Origin: Wuchereria bancrofti
Taxonomy: Eukaryota > Nematoda > Chromadorea > Rhabditida > Onchocercidae
Length of the DNA: 64,000 nucleotides
Assembly: GCA_005281725.1 (NCBI GenBank)
Contig: SSBO01000013.1
Span: 1,736,834-1,800,833, forward strand
Direction: 5' to 3'
Positions 24,527-36,900 of this stretch are shown one piece after another (within the stretch, counting starts at the first letter, position 1; every line of letters begins with the position of its first letter). The position numbers and the translations under genes are program-made. The notes beneath the pieces were generated by a model, which was not told the origin of the DNA, did no database searches, and worked only from the letters and a program-made list of their open reading frames with translations.

Positions 24527-26883
24527 ATGCTTTTGAAAGAGGACAGGGAAAAATTATTGGAGAAATGTATAGAAATAGATAAAATAATCAAAGAAAATAT
24601 TAATTTGATACCGATCGGAAATTGGCATTTCGATGATGAGACGACTGAGGAGCTTCGTAAGCAGAAGCATCGAATTGTTGATGAACAATTAACAGACGGT
24701 TAGTTTTAGTATTTAAATACATTTTTTTTTTTTTTTCTAAATACATTTGCTATATTTGCCTATCTAAGCTTTGTTGGATTTTACCAGTTTATCAAGTGGT
24801 AACGGTAAGTTAAAGATATATCCCTGTAAAAAAGAATAAAAGATTATTTCTATTATTGGGAAATATTTTCAGAACAGAAACAGAACTTTAGTAAAGCTTC
24901 GAAGCAACGACTAGCTCGTGAAATAGGTGTTAATTGTCGGACGATCACCGATGTTCTAGATTGGATGGCAAAAAATCGTGGTAATACAAAACCTGTTAAG
25001 GTAAGATTTTTGCATTCTATATTGAGATAAACATTCACTCATTTCTTATAGTATAGGTTCCTAAAAAACTTAGAAATTCTGGTTTTTTAATTTGAAAAAA
25101 TTGTTTTTTTTAAGCCCGTAGCAATTCCCAAAGTGATGAAGGACCGGAAAAAGAATAAAGATATGAAACCAGTGACAAGTAATTCAGTCGATTCTCAACC
25201 TTTGGATACTAACAGTTCAGCTAAACCTCTTGTTCGAGAATTAAATGGAAGGTTTTTTTTTTTTTTTTTTTTTTTAAGTTGAAATGGAGTATTTGTACTT
25301 TATTGTTTTCTTTGGATTTTGGATTGAATCTGGTCGAAGTGTGTATTGTTTATTTGAACAGTGAAGTATTTTTTCTGGTTTTGTTACAGCTTTAAGTGTG
25401 TGGAATAAAGTTTCAAATTTCTTCATGAGAGAAATTGAAGTGCCATATTAACTTAGCTATTTTTAGTCTAGTAAATGGAACAACAAGTGCTAGTAATGAG
25501 CGAAAAAGGATACATGATAGCAATATGAGTAATACGGAAAATAACTCCTCTTTGGGGACTATTTCCACTGTAGCACCATCTGATGCTTTGGAAGGTCGCA
25601 AGTTAGCTCTTAAAAAACTACAGGAAAAACTGGAACAATTTAAAGGTAAATTTCAATACTTTAAGAATTTGCAATAGGAATGTACTTTTTAAGAGAATTG
25701 TTCTTACCAATAAATTTTTTCTTTCCGTAAATTATGTGTTATCATAATGAAGACTATGACTTGCTAACTACATGATTAATGTATTTTTAGCAAGAAGGCG
25801 TGGTAAGATGTCAGCATATCAGTATGAAGAAAAACGAAAATTGAAACGGCGTATGAGTAAATTGAAGATGAAGGAAAAAAAGACAGTTGCTAAACAGCAG
25901 ATAAAAAATTCCAAGTATATTTTATAGATTTTTTTTTCTCAGGTGTCTTACAATAATTTGCTGAAACTTTTAGAATTCGTTGGAACCTGACTCTTTCCTT
26001 TTTTTTTCTCGTCCATTTTATTATCTTTTCTTTGGAATTTATTAATATTTTTAAGCTCTCTTGTGATTTTCTTATGATATTTTAAAAAACTTGTTAAAAA
26101 AAAAGTACTGCCTTCTCATTTATCTTTTATACTACAGGAAATTTTAGGCTACCATCAGATGAAGCAGCAGTGCCCATCAAACGTCCGAAATTGGGAACAG
26201 AATCGAAAGTGGGAGAAATGGAAAAGAAAGATGATAAATTAATTTTCTCAAAATTTGATTTCATTGTAAGGGATGAAAAGCAGGTAGCGCATAATCTAAT
26301 TTATAGTATGATCTACTTTCCAGATCATTCTTATTCACATTAAAGCACCGATAGTTTCAGAGAAAAGCAAAAAAGGATAAACGAGACAAGTTCACCGGTA
26401 AAGATTATAAACGATTGCTTGTTAAAGCTGAAAAAAGAGAGGAAAGATTGGAAAAAGTACGATCAAAGAATCCTGAAAAGGCTTTGAAAATTGAAAAAAA
26501 TATTCAATGGAAGAAAGCATTAAGTCGTGCTGAAGGACAGAAAGTTAAGGTAGAGTTCAAGTAGAAATTCACTTTATTGAAATTCTAAGAAATTTACTTT
26601 ATTGAAATTCTGTTTTGTTCTGGAAATGAAAAGTTGGTTGAACTATTTCAAAAACAAAACTGTATTTTTTTTGCAGGATAATGCAGAGCTTTTGAAAAAA
26701 AGTTTAAAAAGAAAGGAGAAAATAAAGGAATCAAGAAGAAGGAAATGGGCAAATCGTGTCGAGCATACCTTGCAAATGCAAGCTCGAAAGCAAGAAAAAC
26801 GGTCAGCAAATATCCAAGCTCGTAAAGATATTGTCAAAAAAAGAAAAATGCAAAAAGCTCGAAAGAAGGGAAGAATATTGTGA
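24527..26883 (+). CDS. SURF6/Rrp14 family nucleolar ribosome-biogenesis protein
   Basis: Eight exons join in frame to 423 residues: 24527-24698, 24873-25000, 25115-25251, 25467-25645, 25791-25914, 26148-26283, 26361-26549 and 26677-26883. The protein is highly basic, and its C-terminal third carries the SURF6 signature: KDYKRLLVKAEKREERL, NIQWKKALSRAEGQKVKD, LLKKSLKRKEKIKESRRRKW and the terminal lysine/arginine block KKRKMQKARKKGRIL. The N-terminal region (GNWHFDD) also suits the family. SURF6/Rrp14 proteins act in the nucleolus in pre-rRNA processing and large-subunit assembly. The acceptor at 26148 was chosen over the one at 26138 because the latter opens on a stop codon in the required frame. 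It lies 580 bp downstream of mitoguardin in the same orientation. AATAAA lies at 27368. Confidence 0.92.
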
Positions 26884-27664
26884 TAGCTATTTTATTCGTC
26901 TTTGTTTCTTGTCATTTTTATCTTTTTTTTTTTTTATTTTTTTGTTTGGGAAATCAGAATTTCTTTGTTATTTTCCCCAAGACTGTTTGAAAATTTATTA
27001 CTCTTATTCGGTATTGCTTTAATTGCTAGTAGCATGCGATAAAAATATATCTCTGAGTGATTATTAAGTCTTCCTTTTTTATCCCTGAATTAAATTTTTT
27101 GATGAAATTTCCGCGATTTCTAGCTTTACTAGTTGTATGAAAAGGATTTTGCTGTAGCCAGGATCTTCTAAACAAACGAAAATTATAAAGTTATAATGAT
27201 TGTCATGCAAACGAGTGATTTTTTGAAAAAAATTGTTTGTGAATGACATAATGACAAATTTCTTGTTGTAAAATTGTTGAACTATGATAGATTGTTATTT
27301 AAAAAGCTTACTTTTCCTACATTTTTTACTTTGATAATTTTTCTTTCACTGTTGGCTTTATGACGAGAATAAATACAGTCGCATTTCTTTTTTTATTGCA
27401 TTGTCTTTTATTATTGAATTTGAAGAAGGCGCTTCTGATTTTCGTGGTACATTTTGAGCTATAAATATAAGAAAAAGAAAATGAAATCAAATGAGGGTGT
27501 TGAAATTAGAATTAAAAAAAAGAAATGAACATAAGTTATTTTTCTTGTGTACATTGTATCCGAGATCTTAAATAATTGGAGAATTTTGGTAAAGTAATCA
27601 TGTTTTCATTTTTTAATTGGCAGGAAATTTTAAAAAACATTTCTATGAAGTACTTACAGTAGTA
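26884..27664. other. gap between SURF6 and the orphan membrane protein
   Basis: This includes the SURF6 3' UTR (AATAAA at 27368-27373) and the 5' leader of the next gene. On the minus strand about 27360-27465 carries a 33-codon open stretch behind a possible acceptor, but no partner exon was found. A five-codon upstream frame (27645-27662) precedes the next start. Confidence 0.5.
27645..27662 (+). promoter_or_regulatory. short upstream open frame in a 5' leader
   Basis: ATG AAG TAC TTA CAG TAG ends 2 nt before the main ATG at 27665. If it is in the mature leader, it would force reinitiation or leaky scanning. A poly-T/AG acceptor at 27623, ahead of it, could be the trans-splice site. Confidence 0.4.
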
Positions 27665-29686
27665 ATGAAATCGGCATTTGCGTATTTATTACTAATACTA
27701 ACGATAAACAAAGTGGCATGTTACGATACATTTATACCGGACTTCAATAAACTTAAGGATGATATTCTGCAAGCTAAAAGAGTAAATTTGCGCCGTTTTA
27801 AACGAGTAAGTTCCAAATGGTAATTAATTTTGGAATTGAAATTACTAACATAGAAATAATTGTGAAACAATTGCATTCTATTCGAAATTTAAAAGTGCAT
27901 TTGGTGATTACTTACCTTTGCATTTCTAATATATACTATCGTGCATAATTGGTAAATAGTTTGTTAGCAATTTGAAAATAAAAAGAAAGCTTAATTAAAA
28001 AAGTTTGATTTAAATTTAAAGTAGTAGAAATAATTGGTCTATGATTCGAATTCAAATGGTAGTAAAAACAAGTCGTCTATAATTTCATTTTTTTTTTTTT
28101 TTTTTAAATTTGAGAGGCAATTTTTGTTGAAAGAATTTTTTTCTCCTTCTTTTTTTAGAAAAGATGTATTCGTTTTTTTATCTTTAAATTTAAATTTTGG
28201 ATTGGCATTTCTGCTTAACAAATGATTAATGCATTTCCATTTATGTGCATTCGTATTTTTGATCAATATTGATCAATTGTAATTTATTTTTCAGAAGTTC
28301 AGTAGTATTAAAAGTGCATTAAATTAATGATAATTATTTAAGAATTTATCATCTTTTTTATTGATTACAGAAGTATGATAAGTGATAAAAGCACTTTAAT
28401 TAACAGTTATATATATTCATTTTACAGGCATCAAATGATTATCGTGGATACAGTGAATCACATTTTTATGGAATACAAACAAAATTAAACAATCAATTTG
28501 CAGAATTTATAATGCAAGCAGTAACATTTGCAGCAAATGTGCAGCGTAATCGCGCATTTTATTATGATACAGCAAAAATATGCAAATTTCTGCGTCATCG
28601 TATCATGTAAGCTAAGCGATACAATTAGATGTAATTTAATGTAATTTTTTTAAAGTTAAGAATTTTAAAATTGTAATCATACTGATTGCTATTTTCGGGT
28701 TTTTTTTTGAACAATGCAAAGATATTATGAATATTTTAAAATTTATCGAATAAAATAATTCTAAAAAATTTCAAGTGATAATTGTATGTAAATTTTTACT
28801 TCTCATTTTTTTCATATATTACAGTGGTTTGCATTTTTTTATTTATACAATAGCAGTTGTGATACCATCAATTTTTGGTATCATTATGGCAACATTTGTT
28901 TGGCGATCACTTGTACGACAAATTGATGGCATTGTTATGGTATATTGGATAATTTTGTTAGAATTTGATTTTAATTTAAATTAATTTTAACATAAATTTT
29001 GTTTAGATATTCAAAAAAAAAGTTTCCATTGTATTCGATAATTTTTTTTTCTTAAATTAGCTATGAATTCTTTCAAATGTTATTTATTTGTTTCTTCTTT
29101 TAATTTTTTAAGATAAAATTATTTTTTCATAATATTATGAGCATACCTGAAAATTTTATAAATTCAATTAAAAATCAAAAAAAATTTTTTTTTAAGGCAC
29201 CTCCAGATGGAGTAGATTTACCGCCGTTATCAAATAAACCACCAGGATTTTATGTTCCATTACATCGACGTCCAATAATTTATTTACAACTTGCAAAAGA
29301 GAAATGCTTTGGCAAAAAGGGAGCATATGTAAATCTTTATGATAATTCTTATTAGAATTTAAAATTTCTAGCATGATTTTGAAATATAAAATAGATAACT
29401 TACGATTAGCAATAGAAAAAAAAATAAATAGATAATAAAAAAAATTCGTTTTAGGTAGGACAGGTTGCTTTTTTTATTTCTTTTACATTCAAACTACAAA
29501 TGATGTATTTTTTTCTGACGTAAAAATGAAAAATACAAAAATTTCAAGTCTAATTAACAAAAGTAATATTTCCTTCAAAATACAATTTTAACATCCGATA
29601 AGCGAAGCGTACTACTTTTGCATTAATTTAATTTTAATTTTTAGCAAGAAAATATCCTACGTCGACGAAAACGAATAATTCAGTAA
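27665..29686 (+). CDS. unrecognised single-pass membrane protein with signal peptide
   Basis: Five exons join in frame to 202 residues: 27665-27805, 28428-28606, 28825-28939, 29197-29328 and 29645-29686. Residues 1-18 are a signal peptide (MKSAFAYLLLILTINKVA). Residues 19-106 would be lumenal or extracellular, with a basic stretch (RVNLRRFKR) that resembles a proprotein-processing site. A transmembrane segment spans about 109-132 (FFIYTIAVVIPSIFGIIMA). The cytoplasmic tail is proline-rich (APPDGVDLPPLSNKPPGF) and ends in the basic motif RRRKRIIQ. There are three cysteines. I recognise no family. The exon structure and frame continuity argue for a real gene. A type I membrane protein with ER-retention or sorting signals in the tail is inference. 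The gene is the third in a plus-strand run, 781 bp after SURF6. AATAAA lies at 29777. Confidence 0.7.
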
Positions 29687-31809
29687 AGAAAATATTAATC
29701 ACATTTTTCAGATTTAACAATTAAAATGTAATAAAAAACAGAAAATTAAACTAACTTTGTTTTGCTTAATTAGCAAAATAAACTACTAAATTTCAATTTT
29801 TCAAAAGTATAAATTTGCATAGAAATCTGTTAGCATCTGCAAGAAAAGAAATTTTTTTTTTTTGCGTCATTTAAGTTCATTAAAAAAGCAATGTAAAATA
29901 CATGCAAATATTTTTTTATTGATGTATCTAAAATTTCATATAAAAAATTTGACTATATTAATTATTAAAGCATTAAAAATTTGTTTTACATGAGAGAAAA
30001 TATATTAACAAAATGCATCTTCGTGATATCGAAATAAATTATTTGGAAATTTAAAATGAGGAAAGACAAAATTAAAAGTGAAATAATTGGATAGAAATTA
30101 GTTTGAAATTTATTCAACACAAGAAATTTGTCGAGTAAAGTTTTATCAATTTTAAAGTTTAACAATTTGCAGCTTTTTTGAGCACTCATTTTATACCATT
30201 AATTTTCACGTAAATGTTTCAATCGTTTTTGTAATTTGCCTAAAATTAAAAAAAAAGACAATAAAATTAACACGAGATTAAAAAAAAATTTTTGTTAAAG
30301 AAGATATTATTTGAAATGCAAAAAAAGGCTGTAGTAATGCATAATTAAAAAATTTTGCTTTGAATAATTAACCAAAAATAATTTTTAACATTAAAAAGTT
30401 ATAAAAAAAAAATTCAAAATGGAAAATATTCAAATGTAGAAGGTAAAACAAATGTTGAAAAAACCAGAGTAATTTTATAGTATGGTTTTTTTTATAACTT
30501 TTTTTTTTTATAATAATTTTGTATTAAGTTCATAGAATAGAAATTCTGAGACTAAAGACTTAATAAAAATTTATTTTTTAGATAAATGGTCAAATTCACT
30601 TATCCAATACTTATCTTCCAACTGCATAAATTAAAGATTGTCTTAAAAAAATTTTTTAAATTTTATCCCTTATTTTTCAACTGTATCAACTAAAAGATTA
30701 TAAACTATATGTTTAATGAACTTTCTTTGTTTTATAATCCAAATTTACTGCAATATTGAAATACCGCAGTGATCTTTCAATCTGACAAACACTCTCATAA
30801 GTAAATGAATACTATAAATTAACTTTTACTATTTAAAGAGTTATGGTAATAGCTTTTTACTTACTTGTAATCATTAACTTTGTTATAAGCCAACACTCTA
30901 ACATATGAAAATTATATTTATTGATTATCGAAAGTATGAGTCTTTAGAGACTGCAATTATCAATTTAGTTTAATTCAATACACTCTGTATGCATCCGATC
31001 AATTTCTATTTAATACGATGATCTGCAACAAACGAAATTTTTTAAATTTTACATTTAATTACCTTTTAATTTTATCATTTGATATTATCATCGTATAATT
31101 TCACTTAACGATTTAGTTCGAACTATTCATTTATGTCAACCAATCAACAAATAAGGACACTTCATTATTAAAAATTAAGATTTTCTAAATAATTAATGAT
31201 ATTAAAACAATGTTCCAAATGGCTGATGATATTAAAACAGCTATTTCATATTTTCAGCAAATTAATTTCTTACTTCAAAAAAAATTTTTTTCTTTTAAAT
31301 TACTCATATGATATGAATCAGTCAAAGAAAAACGAAAATTTTAAATTACTAATTAAAAATAACATCAAACTGTCACAATTATATTTCAATTTAATTCGTA
31401 GAATTGATTTCTAGCAATGATTTCTTTTTTATTATTAACGTTTTATCTATTATCATAAAAATAAAAATACAAAAAGATAATCATCGATATATTAAAACAT
31501 ACATTACACATAATAAAGTGAGGAATGAAGCTCTTCACTTAAAAAAAATGCTAATTTTAATCAACAATTAATATATCTAATAATCTCTTTTATAGGAAAA
31601 AAATTAAACTTAAAAATTTTAAAGAATTTGAGCAATGAATTAACCCTAATAATTGATGATTCATACATTAATGCTTGTTTTACTCAAAACAATAAGTAAA
31701 TGACAGTTACAATGGAATTGAAATAAATTTTTGTTGAAAATAAGAATGGACTAATAGCTTAGTTAATAATTAATTTAGAAAGTTTCTTTTATAGGTAAAC
31801 CATAGCTAA
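29687..31809. other. convergent intergenic region
   Basis: This 2.1-kb gap separates the 3' ends of the plus-strand membrane-protein gene and minus-strand hemicentin. It holds AATAAA at 29777, dispersed repeat copy B (about 30571-30895) and otherwise AT-rich DNA. On the minus strand about 30200-30240 could be read as a terminal exon encoding KLQKRLKHLREN after a good acceptor, but no upstream partner is visible. Confidence 0.5.
30571..30895 (+). repeat. dispersed repeat, copy B
   Basis: Same orientation as 5550-5845 and about 90% identical over the core 30710-30890. Its left part contains a local duplication of the ttatctttcaactgcat...aaagatt segment that copy A lacks, so copy B is slightly longer. 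Confidence 0.6.
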
Positions 31810-33993
31810 TTAAAAATCATATTCCGATACAGCAATAAAAACAATGAAATTATTAATTAATTTGCCCGCTCTATAAGGTAACTTTGAGATACTTCGTATT
31901 GCAAGTTTATATGTTCCTGCTCTAAGTGAACTTTCAACATTTTGCAACGTTCCTCGACCATTTTTCGTCTAAATTTAAAAAAAAATTTTTTTTAAAGTAT
32001 ATCGAAATATTATATCAAAAGTTTTAAAAGTCCTATCAAATATCATGCCTAAAGTTAAGCATCAAAATTTTCCTATTTAAAAAAATTGTAGTAAAAAGTT
32101 ATGGATTAGTGTAAAATGTTGTGCTTAATTAATTGATTAATGATACCCTACATTAATTAATTAATTATACCTAGCTAAATTGGCATAGATATCTCAAGGG
32201 AAAATGTTTTCACAATGTGAAGATTGTAAAAAAAAATAAATTGATCGCATTTAATTTATATCATCGATAAAATTAATAAATTTTTCTAGCTAATAAATAG
32301 TATCCTTTTTAGCTTAACATTCAATTTTTCTTTCCTTTTTTTCTACAAATGTGCCAAAATACTATCACTGGTAGAAAAAGTCGATGATAAACGAACAATT
32401 AGGCAATTAAAAAAAACGGACTAATTAAAATTCAAAAAAAAAAATTATTCTAGTAATATTATTGAAAATAAAATTTTTAGCTTACTTTAAAAATAAATGG
32501 AATATTTTTGATGGATTTTGAAATTGATTTCATAATGAAACGGGTTCGATGAAGCACCCTTGAACGATGATCATAAGCTGTTAGACGTAGTAATGCTGTG
32601 GCTATTGGTGTCGTTTTTGGTATTGATAACATATATATTATTATGGGTAAGTTAGAACAATTTTGACAATTCGGTATACATTTTCTGAAAATGTGCATTT
32701 CGGTTAAACCATTTTTTCACTCTAAAAAAAAGAAAAAAACTTGATTTGAAAAATAAGAAGGAAATGAGACATTATGTCGTTTCTTTTTTTTCGTTCTTTT
32801 TTTTATTCAAAATAATTAAATTTTTATAAATTTATAAATCAAATGTGAAATAATAATTCTCTCACTGATCTTTTAGATGATAATCAATTGGACATGGCTT
32901 TGTAAGGCATTCATAACTTCCTAATTGATTAAAACATAATTCATCAGTTAAGCATGGATTAGATAAGCATTCATTTATATCTGTAAAGCATAACAAATAA
33001 ATATAATTTTGAAAGTAAACTAATTTTATTCAATTTTTAAGTCATTTTTTTCGATTAATTTTTTTCAAAGTAAACTATTTTCATTTAATTTTTCAAAATT
33101 AATTTATTAAAAATCGAATACATTCTTTTAGATACATTTAGATATAAGAAAATTCTTAATTGTACAGAAAATAATTATAGAAGAGAGAGCGAGAGAGGAG
33201 AAAAACCAAACACAACGAGTATGCTTAAGTATTCTTAAGGAAAGGATAAAATTAATTTTTTTTTCAATTTTTTAAACAAATCTAAAAAAGATTTCAAACA
33301 ATATTAACAATAATTAAGTATGATAATTAACCGAAAAGTTTATAGTTTTAATTTTTTACTTTCACTTTTTCTTTTTTTTAAATAAACAGTTCGAATGAGA
33401 CAATTATTTGACATTTAAGTAAGAATTACTATATTGTTACAAAAAAAGGAAATTTAAATATTTTAAATATAAATTTACCGGTACAATTATTTTGCTCAAT
33501 TGTATAACCTCCTGGACATAAACATTTATAACTGCCTTCAATATTTTCACATTCATAATCGCACGGTAAATTGAATATACATTCATTAATATCTTAAAAT
33601 TACCAAAATATGAAAATGCTATTCAAAGCAAGCAAAAATTTTTTTGGAAAAATTTTTTTCACACAGAAAAAAGGTTTATTTGACTATTATTTGCAAAACA
33701 ATTGAAATTTCAGTCGTAAACGATTTGAAAAGTAATGATAATATCAAAAATATCGTATATTTTTTATGATCAAAAACATAGTCATTTATTTCTAATCTAA
33801 AATTCTTGCATATTTAATCAAATAAACTAAGATCTGAATTTTTATTATTATCAATTTAAGCTAATATATGTAGCCAAAAAATTAAAGTTAATACCTTGAC
33901 ATGTTTCACCAATACGATAGTAACCTGGTGCACATGCGCTCCAATTTTCATCAAATCTAATTAATTTTACATTTGCTAAATTCTCTTTCGTTT
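31810..33993 (-). other. hemicentin linker, EGF-like units 4-5 and fibulin-type C-terminus
   Basis: Exons 33993-33895 (linker NVKLIRFDENWSACAPGYYR), 33592-33479 (DINEC, EGF 4), 32980-32866 (DINEC, EGF 5), 32684-32486 and 31968-31810 end the protein. The last two form a fibulin/hemicentin C-terminal module: LLRLTAYDHRSR, then TYKLAIRSIS and the terminal FIVFIAVSEYDF. Copies of the first four exons reappear at 35680-35582, 35279-35166, 34667-34553 and 34371-34196 through the false duplication. Confidence 0.85.
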
Positions 33994-36900
33994 CTACAAT
34001 ACAACAACGAAATCAATAAATCAAATGGGAATAAAAATTAAAAAGAAAAAATGGAACCTACGACAAATACTAAGCAAAATAATTTAGTTAGCATATTAAG
34101 CAAAGTATTTTAATTAGCATACCTTCACAATTACCATTAATATCAATTGGAAAACCTGTTGGACAAATACAATTATATGAGCCTAAATGATTCANTGATG
34201 GATTTTGAAATTGATTTCATAATGAAACGGGTTCGATGAAGCACCCTTGAACGATGATCATAAGCTGTTAGACGTAGTAATGCTGTGGCTATTGGTGTCG
34301 TTTTTGGTATTGATAACATATATATTATTATGGGTAAGTTAGAACAATTTTGACAATTCGGTATACATTTTCTGAAAATGTGCATTTCGGTTAAACCATT
34401 TTTTCACTCTAAAAAAAAGAAAAAAACTTGATTTGAAAAATAAGAAGGAAATGAGACATTATGTCGTTTCTTTTTTTTCGTTCTTTTTTTTATTCAAAAT
34501 AATTAAATTTTTATAAATTTATAAATCAAATGTGAAATAATAATTCTCTCACTGATCTTTTAGATGATAATCAATTGGACATGGCTTTGTAAGGCATTCA
34601 TAACTTCCTAATTGATTAAAACATAATTCATCAGTTAAGCATGGATTAGATAAGCATTCATTTATATCTGTAAAGCATAACAAATAAATATAATTTTGAA
34701 AGTAAACTAATTTTATTCAATTTTTAAGTCATTTTTTTCGATTAATTTTTTTCAAAGTAAACTATTTTCATTTAATTTTTCAAAATTAATTTATTAAAAA
34801 TCGAATACATTCTTTTAGATACATTTAGATATAAGAAAATTCTTAATTGTACAGAAAATAATTATAGAAGAGAGAGCGAGAGAGGAGAAAAACCAAACAC
34901 AACGAGTATGCTTAAGTATTCTTAAGGAAAGGATAAAATTAATTTTTTTTTCAATTTTTTAAACAAATCTAAAAAAGATTTCAAACAATATTAACAATAA
35001 TTAAGTATGATAATTAACCGAAAAGTTTATAGTTTTAATTTTTTACTTTCACTTTTTCTTTTTTTTAAATAAACAGTTCGAATGAGACAATTATTTGACA
35101 TTTAAGTAAGAATTACTATATTGTTACAAAAAAAGGAAATTTAAATATTTTAAATATAAATTTACCGGTACAATTATTTTGCTCAATTGTATAACCTCCT
35201 GGACATAAACATTTATAACTGCCTTCAATATTTTCACATTCATAATCGCACGGTAAATTGAATATACATTCATTAATATCTTAAAATTACCAAAATATGA
35301 AAATGCTATTCAAAGCAAGCAAAAATTTTTTTGGAAAAATTTTTTTCACACAGAAAAAAGGTTTATTTGACTATTATTTGCAAAACAATTGAAATTTCAG
35401 TCGTAAACGATTTGAAAAGTAATGATAATATCAAAAATATCGTATATTTTTTATGATCAAAAACATAGTCATTTATTTCTAATCTAAAATTCTTGCATAT
35501 TTAATCAAATAAACTAAGATCTGAATTTTTATTATTATCAATTTAAGCTAATATATGTAGCCAAAAAATTAAAGTTAATACCTTGACATGTTTCACCAAT
35601 ACGATAGTAACCTGGTGCACATGCGCTCCAATTTTCATCAAATCTAATTAATTTTACATTTGCTAAATTCTCTTTCGTTTCTACAATACAACAACGAAAT
35701 CAATAAATCAAATGGGAATAAAAATTAAAAAGAAAAAATGGAACCTACGACAAATACTAAGCAAAATAATTTAGTTAGCATATTAAGCAAAGTATTTTAA
35801 TTAGCATACCTTCACAATTACCATTAATATCAATTGGAAAACCTGTTGGACAAATACAATTATATGAGCCTAAATGATTCAAACACTTCAAATTACCACA
35901 TAGTAATTTATCACATTCGTCTACATCTGAAAATTTACTTTTTATATTTATTACTGCTATATAGTATTGTTACAGTTAGTTGACTTTAAATAAAATACCA
36001 CTATTTCGAAGTAAGTAAAAATTTTTTTAAAAGTTTTTTTTCATATGAAGCAAAATTTTGATTAATTTTAAATTTCAATTAATTCTAAATGTCACTTAAA
36101 AATAGATTAGAAATAGAAGAAATCACTAAAAAAAATGGAAATGCCATTTTAAAAATAGAAATATCACTTAAACTAGATAAAAATAGATTGTTTTTGATGA
36201 CTAAAGAAATTGTATACTCTAATAGCAGTTTAATATTTTGATAAAAATATGCATCAATTTACTATTTCTTGACTTAATCATCACAATCTTTAAAAATCCC
36301 CAAAGAAAAAACTATAATTTAAATCTTGAAAATGTCTTTATTTAAATATACGATTTAACACAAATTATAAATTATGTGCATTAAATTAAATTAAAAAAAA
36401 ACAGAGTTGTATGCTTTATTTAATTCTATCATTTTTCTATATTTATAGCAAAGTCAAAAATTTGATTGTTCATTGACAATTTAATTTACCTTTGCAATGA
36501 CCACTAGAATCTCGAGTATATCCTTCGGCACATGGCGATGTTTCACATAAGAATGCACCTGTAACTTTTTCATTTATATATTTGATAATAGCTAATTACT
36601 TATGCTACCTGTGCTATTTCATATTCTTACGTTGTGAACATTAAATAAATTAGATTTTGAACAAAAAAAAGCACATACCTGGTATATTCTTACATAAGAC
36701 ACCACCTGTACAGTTATGCATACCAAGTGCACATTCATCAATATCCTTGCAATCACCTTGCGAATCTACTTTAAAACCTGGCGGACAATTGCGCTCACAT
36801 ATGTAGTTACCAATAGCATTGATACAATATGCTTGCTTATGGCATATTTCTTGACTAGATTCACATTCATTAATATCTAAATTGATATTACAGTTTATTA

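Noticed and set aside
26138..26147. Acceptor actacag at 26137 for SURF6
   Set aside because: It gives an in-frame TAG after three codons. The AG at 26147 keeps the frame open and the protein continuous.
27360..27465. Minus-strand 33-codon terminal-exon-like stretch
   Set aside because: A fair acceptor exists, but no partner exon could be found upstream and it overlaps the SURF6 3' UTR.
30200..30240. Minus-strand terminal exon encoding KLQKRLKHLREN
   Set aside because: The acceptor and frame look good, but there is no matching upstream exon before the hemicentin stop. Too short to call.
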